Shown: positions 1 through 5,916 of the stretch, piece by piece
How positions within the stretch are numbered: position 1 is the stretch's first letter
Layout of the letters: every line of letters begins with the position of its first letter
Assembly: GCA_028699855.1 (NCBI GenBank)
Contig: JAQVTV010000022.1
Span: 1 to 10,540, forward strand
Direction of reading: 5' to 3'
Source of the DNA: Candidatus Izemoplasmatales bacterium
GTDB taxonomy: Bacteria > Bacillota_I > Bacilli_A > Izemoplasmatales > Hujiaoplasmataceae
DNA: 10,540 nt
Program-made: the position numbers and the translations under genes
The notes under the pieces: model-generated
What the model saw: only the letters and a program-made list of their open reading frames with translations
Databases searched by the model: none
Told to the model about the DNA's origin: nothing

Positions 1-135
1 GAACCCATCCTCAGAATCGATGTGGAGGAAAGAGCGCTTTACTATGTCTATTATGAGGATATCATAGATGAGACACCTACCCGATCATATCCCTACCGCT
101 TTCAAACAGCATTATCGTTTCATCAAACAGACTAG
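1..135 (+). CDS. 3' end of an unidentified protein (partial)
   Basis: Reading frame 1 is open from the first base to a TAG at 133-135, giving 44 C-terminal residues. The tail is rich in Tyr, Asp and Glu (a YYVYYEDIIDE stretch at about residues 14-24) and ends FQTALSFHQTD. It has no membrane segment and no motif I can assign. It lies on the same strand, 74 bases upstream of the PilM-like gene. It could therefore be an earlier member of the pilus operon, such as the soluble C-terminus of another pseudopilin, but that is positional inference only. Codon composition resembles that of the neighbours. Confidence 0.55.
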   Translation, partial: EPILRIDVEERALYYVYYEDIIDETPTRSYPYRFQTALSFHQTD

Positions 136-197
136 ATCCTCCGTTTTACCTTGACGGACATATCGTTCAGTCAGCGACAACTATTTTTTCGCATCGT

Positions 198-205
198 AGG
201 TGAGG
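198..205 (+). promoter_or_regulatory. Ribosome binding site of the PilM-like gene
   Basis: AGGTGAGG ends four bases before the ATG at 210 and matches the anti-Shine-Dalgarno core. It supports the 210 start. The gap upstream (136-197) contains a TTGACG at 151-156 but no acceptable -10 at 16-18 bases, so I call no promoter there. Confidence 0.6.
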
Positions 206-209
206 CCGC

Positions 210-1190
210 ATGAACCGTATCATATTGACGATTCATCATCATTCACGTTTGAGTCTTGATTTCACGATATTGAATGTGGGCTTCTTCAAGACAACCGTTG
301 TGGAACAACACTCCATTCATCTCGATGATCCCACTCCATCGCTCGAAGCCGGTCTTCAAGCGCTCTTGCCAAAGGTTCATTCACTATGGGGAAAAAAGGC
401 GTTCCTCAAGCCTTCGTTGACCATCAACCTCGATATGAAGGAAGTCTTCTATGAGGATATCAATCTGCCGATGTTGAGTTCACATAGCACACAAAAAGCC
501 TTGTCGATCGAAATGAATAGTTTATATGAAGATTACGAAAAGCGTTTTATCTCCATAATCAAAAAAAATGGAAAACAGAAGAAATTCAACCGATTCCGAA
601 TCGTGATGATCCAACGAACGGTTTATCAAAAGGTCTTGTTTTTCCTCCGCTCATTGCAACACCCCATCCACAGCATCCATTTGTTGCCGATATCACTCTA
701 TCAAGCGTTGGTCAAGCACAAGGTTGTTCAGAAGAAAAACCCTTCTTTCTTCGTCAATATCTCCAACCATTCAGCGACCGTCCTGGTTCTTGATAAGGCA
801 TTGCTGAGCTACGCGGCCATTCCCATAAACTACAGCGAACAAGAGGCATCGATTTCGGGTTTCACTCCCGTTGATATTCCTTCACTCGTCAGCGATCTCG
901 CCCGGCCATTCTACCATATCCAGAATCAGCATATCGAAGAAATCACCGTCAACGTCGAGTCTCCGCTCGAACGCACTCCAGTGTGTGAAGCGCTGGGTTA
1001 TAGTATGAACCGTGCATTTCTCGTTATGGATGAAGACATGATCCCTCATTGTCGTCATCTGGGCGCAATAGGAAGCACCTTCCCGGGAGGTAAATCAACA
1101 TGGTCGCTTCCAAAAAGGATACCCAAAATTCGTACACCACATAAACTCGGTCTCTTTAAGAAAAGAAGCGATGATCATGAAAAAAAATAG
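210..1190 (+). CDS. PilM-like cytoplasmic pilus assembly protein, divergent
   Basis: This 326-residue protein has no signal peptide or membrane helix. Residues about 70-106 (INLDMKEVFYEDINLPMLSS, then an ALSIEMN helix) resemble the PilM/GspL segment in which a beta strand ends in 'LP' and leads into a conserved helix. PilM is an actin-fold protein that binds the cytoplasmic tail of PilN and links it to the assembly ATPase and platform. The usual actin-type phosphate loops look degraded: near residue 183 the expected V-D-I-G reads V-N-I-S, and the N-terminal loop (residues 15-30) lacks the G-S-S pattern. ATP binding is therefore doubtful. The C-terminus is a basic, Pro/Lys-rich tail. The gene overlaps the next one by 20 bases. 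The call rests on context plus weak motif similarity. Confidence 0.55.
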   Translation: MNRIILTIHHHSRLSLDFTILNVGFFKTTVVEQHSIHLDDPTPSLEAGLQALLPKVHSLWGKKAFLKPSLTINLDMKEVFYEDINLPMLSSHSTQKALSIEMNSLYEDYEKRFISIIKKNGKQKKFNRFRIVMIQRTVYQKVLFFLRSLQHPIHSIHLLPISLYQALVKHKVVQKKNPSFFVNISNHSATVLVLDKALLSYAAIPINYSEQEASISGFTPVDIPSLVSDLARPFYHIQNQHIEEITVNVESPLERTPVCEALGYSMNRAFLVMDEDMIPHCRHLGAIGSTFPGGKSTWSLPKRIPKIRTPHKLGLFKKRSDDHEKK

Positions 1191-1611
1191 GGATTCCGGA
1201 TTCACCATCATCGAGGTGCTGATCTCACTCACCCTGCTTGCAATCATTGTCATCGGCATCACCTCTGTGTTCATCGGTTATCAGCGCATTGATCGAGAAA
1301 TGAAGATGAAAGAGAATGCCCTGTTTGAAATCACCAATATCTATCAAATTTTTCAATCCTATCCGTTGATGGATCATTTTACCGAAGCGCTCGATTCTTT
1401 TTATTCCGGAGCCAATGATTCCGTCAATCACCTTCTCAAATACAATGAGATATACATTCCTTCGGAAAACGGTTCGGAAACCATTCAATACACGATTGAT
1501 ATGATTGAAGATGATGCTTTCTATCTCGTCTCCATGACTTTGACGCTTTCATCTTTGGATTTCATTGACGCATCTGCGCTCACGCGCACCGTCAAAATCC
1601 CGAAATCATAG
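1171..1611 (+). CDS. Type IV prepilin-like minor pseudopilin
   Basis: This 146-residue protein has a classic class III signal. A short basic leader (MIMKKNRDSG) precedes the cleavage site G|FTIIEVLISL, which gives an N-terminal Phe and Glu at position +5 of the mature protein. A roughly 20-residue hydrophobic helix (LTLLAIIVIGITSVFIG) and a globular domain of about 110 residues follow. The length and the E-V-L-I-S start suit a minor pseudopilin of the PilV/GspI or ComG type rather than a major pilin. The leader is expected to be removed by the peptidase encoded at 2001. Translation may begin at ATG 1171 or ATG 1177; both keep the leader. The start lies inside the end of the PilM-like gene, indicating translational coupling. 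The mature domain has no cysteines. Confidence 0.85.
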   Translation: MIMKKNRDSGFTIIEVLISLTLLAIIVIGITSVFIGYQRIDREMKMKENALFEITNIYQIFQSYPLMDHFTEALDSFYSGANDSVNHLLKYNEIYIPSENGSETIQYTIDMIEDDAFYLVSMTLTLSSLDFIDASALTRTVKIPKS

Positions 1612-1615
1612 GGGG
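1611..1615 (+). promoter_or_regulatory. Ribosome binding site (GGGGG type) before 1621
   Basis: GGGGGTT lies just upstream of the ATG at 1621 and begins with the last base of the previous stop codon. The same GGGGGTT-N-TC-start arrangement recurs before the GTG at 2001, which supports both starts. Confidence 0.45.
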
Positions 1616-1620
1616 TTGTC

Positions 1621-2004
1621 ATGAAATCACGTCGAGGCCAAGCAGGCAACACCATTCTTTTTGTGATCATGTTTTTCGTTTTTACATCTTTGCTCAGTTT
1701 TTCCATTTTTACGTTGTTTGTCAACAGTTATTCCAATCGTTCAAATGAAATAGATCGAGCTGAATACCAGCTCATCATGGAAAACACGATGTTCGACATC
1801 CTCAATTCATGGGATGACATCAACATCCCCTCCTATAGCGATTATGATTTTTATGAAGCTGATTGGCTCTTGAAAATTGAAGCATCCGGTGCGGATTTTA
1901 TCCTTCATCTTCGATCTGCGAATGGGCTTCAAGTGGATGTATTGAAAACGAAGGTTGCGATCGATGAATGTTGCTATACGATCCTGCAATGGGGGTTCTC
2001 GTGA
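1621..2004 (+). CDS. ComGG/PilX-like atypical minor pseudopilin
   Basis: This 127-residue protein begins MKSRRGQAGNTILF, followed by a hydrophobic helix to about residue 32 (FVIMFFVFTSLLSFSIFTLF) and a soluble domain. This is the layout of a prepilin, but neither possible cleavage (after G6 or G9) leaves Glu at +5 (Thr or Phe instead). Loss of E5 is characteristic of GspK and found in some tip-type minor pseudopilins. The length is close to ComGG, the last pseudopilin of Bacillus comG operons, and the gene follows a canonical prepilin and directly precedes the peptidase. Two adjacent cysteines sit near the C-terminus (DECCYT). The stop overlaps the GTG of the next gene. The family is inferred from topology and position; I cannot assign it by clear sequence similarity. 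Confidence 0.65.
   Translation: MKSRRGQAGNTILFVIMFFVFTSLLSFSIFTLFVNSYSNRSNEIDRAEYQLIMENTMFDILNSWDDINIPSYSDYDFYEADWLLKIEASGADFILHLRSANGLQVDVLKTKVAIDECCYTILQWGFS
1991..1995 (+). promoter_or_regulatory. Ribosome binding site deciding the prepilin peptidase start
   Basis: GGGGGTT lies five bases before GTG 2001 and mirrors the site before 1621. It favours GTG 2001 over the in-frame ATGs at 1968 and 1989, which have no comparable site. Confidence 0.45.
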
Positions 2005-2801
2005 ATAATCCTGACGTCATCATTACCTACATTTTAATCTGGGTCGTCGGTTTGGCGGTCGGGAGTTTCCTTAATGTGGTGATTTATCGACTTCCGCGTG
2101 GAGAATCGATTAATCGTCCTCGGTCTCATTGCCCTCATTGCAAAACCCCTTTACATTGGTACGATAACATTCCCGTGATTAGCTATGTCTTTCTGATGGG
2201 GAAGTGCCGTCAATGTCATGAGAGAATCGCCGTGCGCTATCCGATCGTAGAATTGACCAATCCCATCTTGTGGATGATCAATTACATGTTATTCGGATGG
2301 TCATGGTATACCTTGCTCATCAGTGTCGTCACGACGATATTCATCATCATCGCGTGGATTGATATCGATGAAATGCTCATTCCCGATTGCTTGAATTTAA
2401 TCCTGCTCGTTTTATCAATCATTGCGATATTCGTCACCGTCCCTGAACGCGCCCATGATTTTGCCGTTTCTAAATGGGATCATCTGTTCGGACTCAGCAT
2501 TGCCGTAGTATTTTTGACAATTAGAATGATCGGCTTAAGATTCAGCAAAACCGAAATCATCGGATGCGGCGACATCAAACTCATTGCCGTGATTGGTTTG
2601 CTTCTCGGGTGGCAATTGACACTTCTGGGAATCATGTTCGCATCCTTTCTCGCAGTATTGGTCGAATTGCCGCTCCGATTCCTTAAACGCAAAGCCAAAG
2701 AAGACTCACTTCCCTTTGGACCATATCTCATATTTGGTTTCCTTTTGTCTCTTTACTATGGAAGTCAGATTGTACATTGGTATCTCTCACTCATAGCCTA
2801 A
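2001..2801 (+). CDS. pilD: Type IV prepilin peptidase / N-methyltransferase (A24 family)
   Basis: This 266-residue polytopic membrane aspartyl protease removes class III leaders and typically N-methylates the new N-terminus. Both domains are visible. The N-terminal methyltransferase-type domain has GSFLNVVIYRLPRGE (residues 21-35) and a zinc-type tetracysteine, C44xxC47 and C69xxC72. The peptidase domain has AWIDIDEMLIPD, with the first catalytic Asp at about D121, and GCGDIKL with the second at D191. Six to eight hydrophobic segments are apparent. Its length matches full PilD/GspO-type enzymes. I chose GTG 2001 because it overlaps the previous stop (GTGA), has a matching ribosome binding site, and removes an 11-residue N-terminal extension unlike the family. 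Likely substrates are the two prepilin-like proteins just upstream. Confidence 0.93.
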   Translation: MNNPDVIITYILIWVVGLAVGSFLNVVIYRLPRGESINRPRSHCPHCKTPLHWYDNIPVISYVFLMGKCRQCHERIAVRYPIVELTNPILWMINYMLFGWSWYTLLISVVTTIFIIIAWIDIDEMLIPDCLNLILLVLSIIAIFVTVPERAHDFAVSKWDHLFGLSIAVVFLTIRMIGLRFSKTEIIGCGDIKLIAVIGLLLGWQLTLLGIMFASFLAVLVELPLRFLKRKAKEDSLPFGPYLIFGFLLSLYYGSQIVHWYLSLIA

Positions 2802-2806
2802 ATCAC

Positions 2807-2812
2807 AAGGAG
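2807..2812 (+). promoter_or_regulatory. Ribosome binding site of the platform protein gene
   Basis: AAGGAG lies seven bases before ATG 2820, within the 18-base gap after the peptidase gene. It is the strongest translation signal inside the pilus operon. Confidence 0.7.
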
Positions 2813-2819
2813 AACGTGC

Positions 2820-4034
2820 ATGCCGAAGTTTCGATTTAAGGCGAAAAATCTAGATAACAAAATCATCAAAGGCATTCTTGTAGCGAAAAATGTCGACGAA
2901 CTCCGGGAAATCATCAGTCATTATGACTATTTCCTTCTTTGGAGCAAGAAAATTCCCGAGAGCTCCCAACTATTCACCTTTTTGGAAAAAATCAAGATCG
3001 ATGACCTCACCTCTTTCTGTCGCCAATTCGCAGTCATGATTTCTTCCGGCATCGAAATCATCGATTCGATATCGAGTTTAAGAGACAATACCAAGAACGC
3101 GAAACTGAAAAGCATCTTGACCGATTGTCATCGGCGGATGATGGAAGGTTCTTCGCTTTCTGCTTCTTTTGCAAAATATCCCAAAACATTCCCGCCCTTC
3201 TTTACCAACATGCTTCTGATCGGTGAAGCCAGCGGGAATATGGACTACGTCCTCAACCGCTTGGCGGATTACTATGAAAAGGATGCCAAGACCAAGAAGA
3301 AGATCAAAGCGTCGATGACCTATCCGAAATTGCTTCTGCTCATGGGCATTGCCGTCGTCCTCGTCCTCAGCGTCTTTGTCATGCCTATTTTCAGCGACCT
3401 CTTCGGCAACTTCGACGCCGATCTACCGGAAATAACAGTCATTGTCAACAAAATCACGACTTTCATCCGCTCCAATATCGGCCTCATCATCATTGCGGCC
3501 ATGGTACTCGTCATCGGACTTTCCATTTTCAAACAAACCAAACTCGGTACCCGTGTGATTGACCGCGTCCGCTTGAGTATTCCCGTTCTGCGCTATGTGA
3601 CAATCGCCACGATCACGGCTCGCTTTGCCAATGGCTTTGGTGTGTTAATTGACAGTGGCGCAAAAATCGTCGATTCCTTGGATATCATCGGTAGACTTTT
3701 GGGCAACACCGTTGTAGAAGACCTGTTCAAGATTGCGACTTCTGAAATCAAGCGCGGGCAACCCATTGCGAAATCTCTACAAACGATCGACATTTTTCCC
3801 AACATGTTGATTGAAATGATCCGTGTCGGCGAATCCAGTGATTCGATTGATAAAGTCCTCAAACGTACGGGCGATTACTTTGATGAACAAGTCAATGTCA
3901 CGATCCAGAAAATGACGACGTTCATCGAACCGTTGTTCATGCTTGCCATTGGCGGAATTGTCGCCGTGATTTTGTTATCTGTATTCTTGCCAATGATGAG
4001 TTTGATGGATGCCATTTCGGCTGATGTGGGGTGA
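2820..4034 (+). CDS. pilC: Inner-membrane platform protein PilC/GspF
   Basis: This 404-residue protein matches the normal size for PilC/GspF; Bacillus ComGB is shorter. An N-terminal region (FRFKAKNLDNKIIKG) is followed by two T2SSF repeats. The first is at about residues 60-190 (LTSFCRQFAVMISSGIEIID, then LLIGEASGNMDYVLNRLADY). The second is at about 265-395 (ARFANGFGVLIDSGAKIVDS, then MIRVGESSDSIDKVLKRTGDY). Membrane helices lie near residues 170-190, 219-237 and 373-398. The protein anchors the cytoplasmic ATPase and moves pilin subunits out of the membrane. Its TGA lies inside the ribosome binding site of the ATPase gene, so the two should be co-translated. Confidence 0.95.
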   Translation: MPKFRFKAKNLDNKIIKGILVAKNVDELREIISHYDYFLLWSKKIPESSQLFTFLEKIKIDDLTSFCRQFAVMISSGIEIIDSISSLRDNTKNAKLKSILTDCHRRMMEGSSLSASFAKYPKTFPPFFTNMLLIGEASGNMDYVLNRLADYYEKDAKTKKKIKASMTYPKLLLLMGIAVVLVLSVFVMPIFSDLFGNFDADLPEITVIVNKITTFIRSNIGLIIIAAMVLVIGLSIFKQTKLGTRVIDRVRLSIPVLRYVTIATITARFANGFGVLIDSGAKIVDSLDIIGRLLGNTVVEDLFKIATSEIKRGQPIAKSLQTIDIFPNMLIEMIRVGESSDSIDKVLKRTGDYFDEQVNVTIQKMTTFIEPLFMLAIGGIVAVILLSVFLPMMSLMDAISADVG

Positions 4035-4036
4035 TC
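4028..4036 (+). promoter_or_regulatory. Ribosome binding site deciding the ATPase start
   Basis: GGGGTGATC is one base off the GGAGGTGATC complement of the 16S tail. Its G core lies eight bases before ATG 4040. It contains the stop codon of the platform gene and favours ATG 4040 over the in-frame GTG at 4031. Confidence 0.55.
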
Positions 4037-4039
4037 ACC

Positions 4040-5722
4040 ATGAACATTAACGCAGAGCTTTCCAAAAAATTTCTTGAGTGCCGCGCTTTGCCAAGCAAAA
4101 AAATGGATGAACTGCTGGCGCTACCTTCCATCGAAAATAAACGGATCGATCTTGAAATCATCGAACAAAATCTGGTTTCCGATGAAATGATCGCCCGCGT
4201 GTATGCCGAGTTTTTCGGCATGCGCTACGAGGATATCAATCTCATTTCCGCCAACCCTGAAATCGTCAGTCTCGTAACCCAAGATTTCGTCGATAAATAC
4301 TCAATCATCCCCCTAAACGAGCGTGACGGGTTCCTCCTCGTCGCCCTCTCAGACCCCTTTGATTATGAAGGAATCATGCGGGTTCAAAGTATCGAAAACC
4401 CCAAAATTGAACTCATCGTATCCACCAAGAAAAAAATCAATGCTATCAAAAATCTCGTCTTTTCACGCAGTTCCACCGTTGATGCAATCTCGAACTTCAC
4501 GCTTAGCGGAGAGACCAGTAAAACCGCATCCGATTATACCAGCGATCTCTATGCCGCCGATATCAAAAACGCGCCTGCGGTACGCTTGTCGGATTCGTTC
4601 TTCCGAGAAGCAGTCGCCCATAAATCCAGCGACATCCACATCGAACCCTTCGAAAACCTCGTACGTGTCCGATATAGGGTTGATGGCATGCTCTATGAAG
4701 CATCATCTTTTGGTGTCGATTTGTATCCCGCTGTCCTCACACGCATCAAGATCATCTCCGGAATCAATATCGCCAAAAAGCGGATTCCCCAAGATGGAAG
4801 GATCAAACAAAAGGTCAATGACATCGATTATGATTTCCGCGTCTCAACGTTGCCGACCATCCACGGCGAAAAGATCGTAATCCGATTGCTCGATACCGAT
4901 GCGTATTCCTTTGAACGGCCCCAACTCGGTTTTTTGAAACAAGAAAATGTGTTCATTGACAAAATGCTGAAAAAACCCCATGGAATCATCTTGTTGACGG
5001 GGCCGACCGGATGTGGCAAATCCACGACGCTCTACTCCTTCATCAAAGAACTTAATTCCAGCTCTCGAAACATCATCACCGTTGAAGACCCCGTGGAGTA
5101 TTCCATTGAAGGCGTCAATCAAGTTCAAGTCAACCCTCAAGCCGACTTGACTTTCGCCCGCGCTCTAAGAAGCATCCTTCGACAAGACCCCAATGTGATC
5201 ATGATTGGTGAAATCCGTGATGAAGAAACCGCACAGATCGCGATTCGCGCGGCAATCACAGGACATCTTGTGCTATCAACACTCCACACCAATGATGCGC
5301 CTGGTAGTATATCACGATTGTTGGATATGAATATCGAACCCTATTTTGTCGCCGATGCGATCATCGGAATCGTCGCCCAGCGTTTGGTGCGCAGACTATG
5401 CCTGAATTGTCGCAGACGCATGAGAACAAAAGAACCGGAAATGCACATACTCGGATTGACCGAACCCGCTTGGATTTATCAAGCCAAAGGTTGTCCCGCA
5501 TGCAACTATACCGGTTACAAAGGCCGATTGGGCGTTCATGAAGTGCTGACCATCGATGAAAGCATCAAAAATCTGATCCAAATCCGCGCATCCACCGAAC
5601 AAATCCGCGACAAAGCGATTGAGCATGGCATGATGACCCTTTATGAAACAACGAAGCAACAAGTACTGAATGGATTGACCACTTTAAACGAATTATCGAC
5701 AATCATCTACGAAGAAAAATGA
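4040..5722 (+). CDS. pilB: Type IV pilus / type II secretion assembly ATPase PilB/GspE
   Basis: This 560-residue cytoplasmic hexameric ATPase drives pilus or pseudopilus extension. The N-terminal T2SSE_N-type domain covers about residues 65-135 (NPEIVSLVTQDFVDKYSIIP). The SDIHIEPFE segment and the arginine-rich VRYRVDG follow. Motifs in the ATPase core are Walker A GPTGCGKSTT (from G321; K327), Asp box ITVEDPVEYSIEGVNQVQVN, Walker B VIMIGEIRDEETA (E391) and His box GHLVLSTLHTND. A zinc-type tetracysteine, C454xxC457 and C485xxC488, is characteristic of PilB/GspE and argues against a PilT retraction ATPase. Length and the N-terminal domain also distinguish it from the shorter ComGA. It is the last gene of the compact pilus cluster. 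No terminator is obvious downstream. Confidence 0.95.
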   Translation: MNINAELSKKFLECRALPSKKMDELLALPSIENKRIDLEIIEQNLVSDEMIARVYAEFFGMRYEDINLISANPEIVSLVTQDFVDKYSIIPLNERDGFLLVALSDPFDYEGIMRVQSIENPKIELIVSTKKKINAIKNLVFSRSSTVDAISNFTLSGETSKTASDYTSDLYAADIKNAPAVRLSDSFFREAVAHKSSDIHIEPFENLVRVRYRVDGMLYEASSFGVDLYPAVLTRIKIISGINIAKKRIPQDGRIKQKVNDIDYDFRVSTLPTIHGEKIVIRLLDTDAYSFERPQLGFLKQENVFIDKMLKKPHGIILLTGPTGCGKSTTLYSFIKELNSSSRNIITVEDPVEYSIEGVNQVQVNPQADLTFARALRSILRQDPNVIMIGEIRDEETAQIAIRAAITGHLVLSTLHTNDAPGSISRLLDMNIEPYFVADAIIGIVAQRLVRRLCLNCRRRMRTKEPEMHILGLTEPAWIYQAKGCPACNYTGYKGRLGVHEVLTIDESIKNLIQIRASTEQIRDKAIEHGMMTLYETTKQQVLNGLTTLNELSTIIYEEK

Positions 5723-5750
5723 ATATTTGTTGCTAATATCATAATATACC

Positions 5751-5767
5751 TTATAAATCGTTATAAA
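5751..5767. repeat. Two TTATAAA direct repeats one helical turn apart
   Basis: TTATAAA occurs at 5751-5757 and again at 5761-5767, exactly 10 bases apart, upstream of the kinase promoter. Half-sites on the same face of the helix suit a tandem dimer such as an OmpR-family regulator. In AT-rich intergenic DNA they may also be coincidental. Confidence 0.3.
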
Positions 5768-5800
5768 AACCGCCAAACCCCCGCATAATCTTCTCACGTT

Positions 5801-5809
5801 TGTTATAAT
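5801..5809 (+). promoter_or_regulatory. Extended -10 promoter of the kinase gene
   Basis: TGTTATAAT is a perfect extended -10 element (TG, one base, TATAAT). No TTGACA-like -35 lies 16-18 bases upstream, which extended -10 promoters tolerate. Transcription would start near 5816. That lies downstream of the in-frame ATG at 5812, so that ATG cannot be used from this promoter. Confidence 0.6.
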
Positions 5810-5815
5810 AGATGC

Positions 5816-5916
5816 GATTAAAACATCAAGAACACTCATTTCGAAGATCCCTGACACCATGCGTGTGCAAGTGTTTCATAATACGTCAAGTTTCTGCCGG
5901 GAGGAAACTCGCTATT
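5816..5916 (+). other. Roughly 100-base 5' leader of the kinase mRNA with possible hairpins
   Basis: If the promoter at 5801-5809 is used, the transcript has a leader of about 100 bases. Complementary segments are visible. AACACT (5831-5836) pairs with AGTGTT (5870-5875). Inside that, ACAC (5854-5857) pairs with GTGT (5863-5866). AGTTTC (5889-5894) pairs with GAAACT (5904-5909), with the Shine-Dalgarno GGGAGGA (5899-5905) in its loop and stem. This could restrain translation. It matches no riboswitch class I know, and the stems are short. Confidence 0.35.

Noticed and set aside
151..187. Possible promoter upstream of the PilM-like gene (TTGACG at 151)
   Set aside because: No -10-like hexamer lies 16-18 bases downstream; the nearest TATTTT is 25 bases away.
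4323..4880. 185-codon + strand open frame inside the ATPase gene
   Set aside because: It overlaps the PilB-like gene in another frame. Its product is low-complexity Ser/Pro/Lys-rich with no domain, and every PilB motif lies in the main frame.
5816..5916. Cyclic-di-GMP (GEMM) riboswitch in the kinase leader
   Set aside because: The signalling context made it worth checking, but the conserved GEMM core elements are absent.
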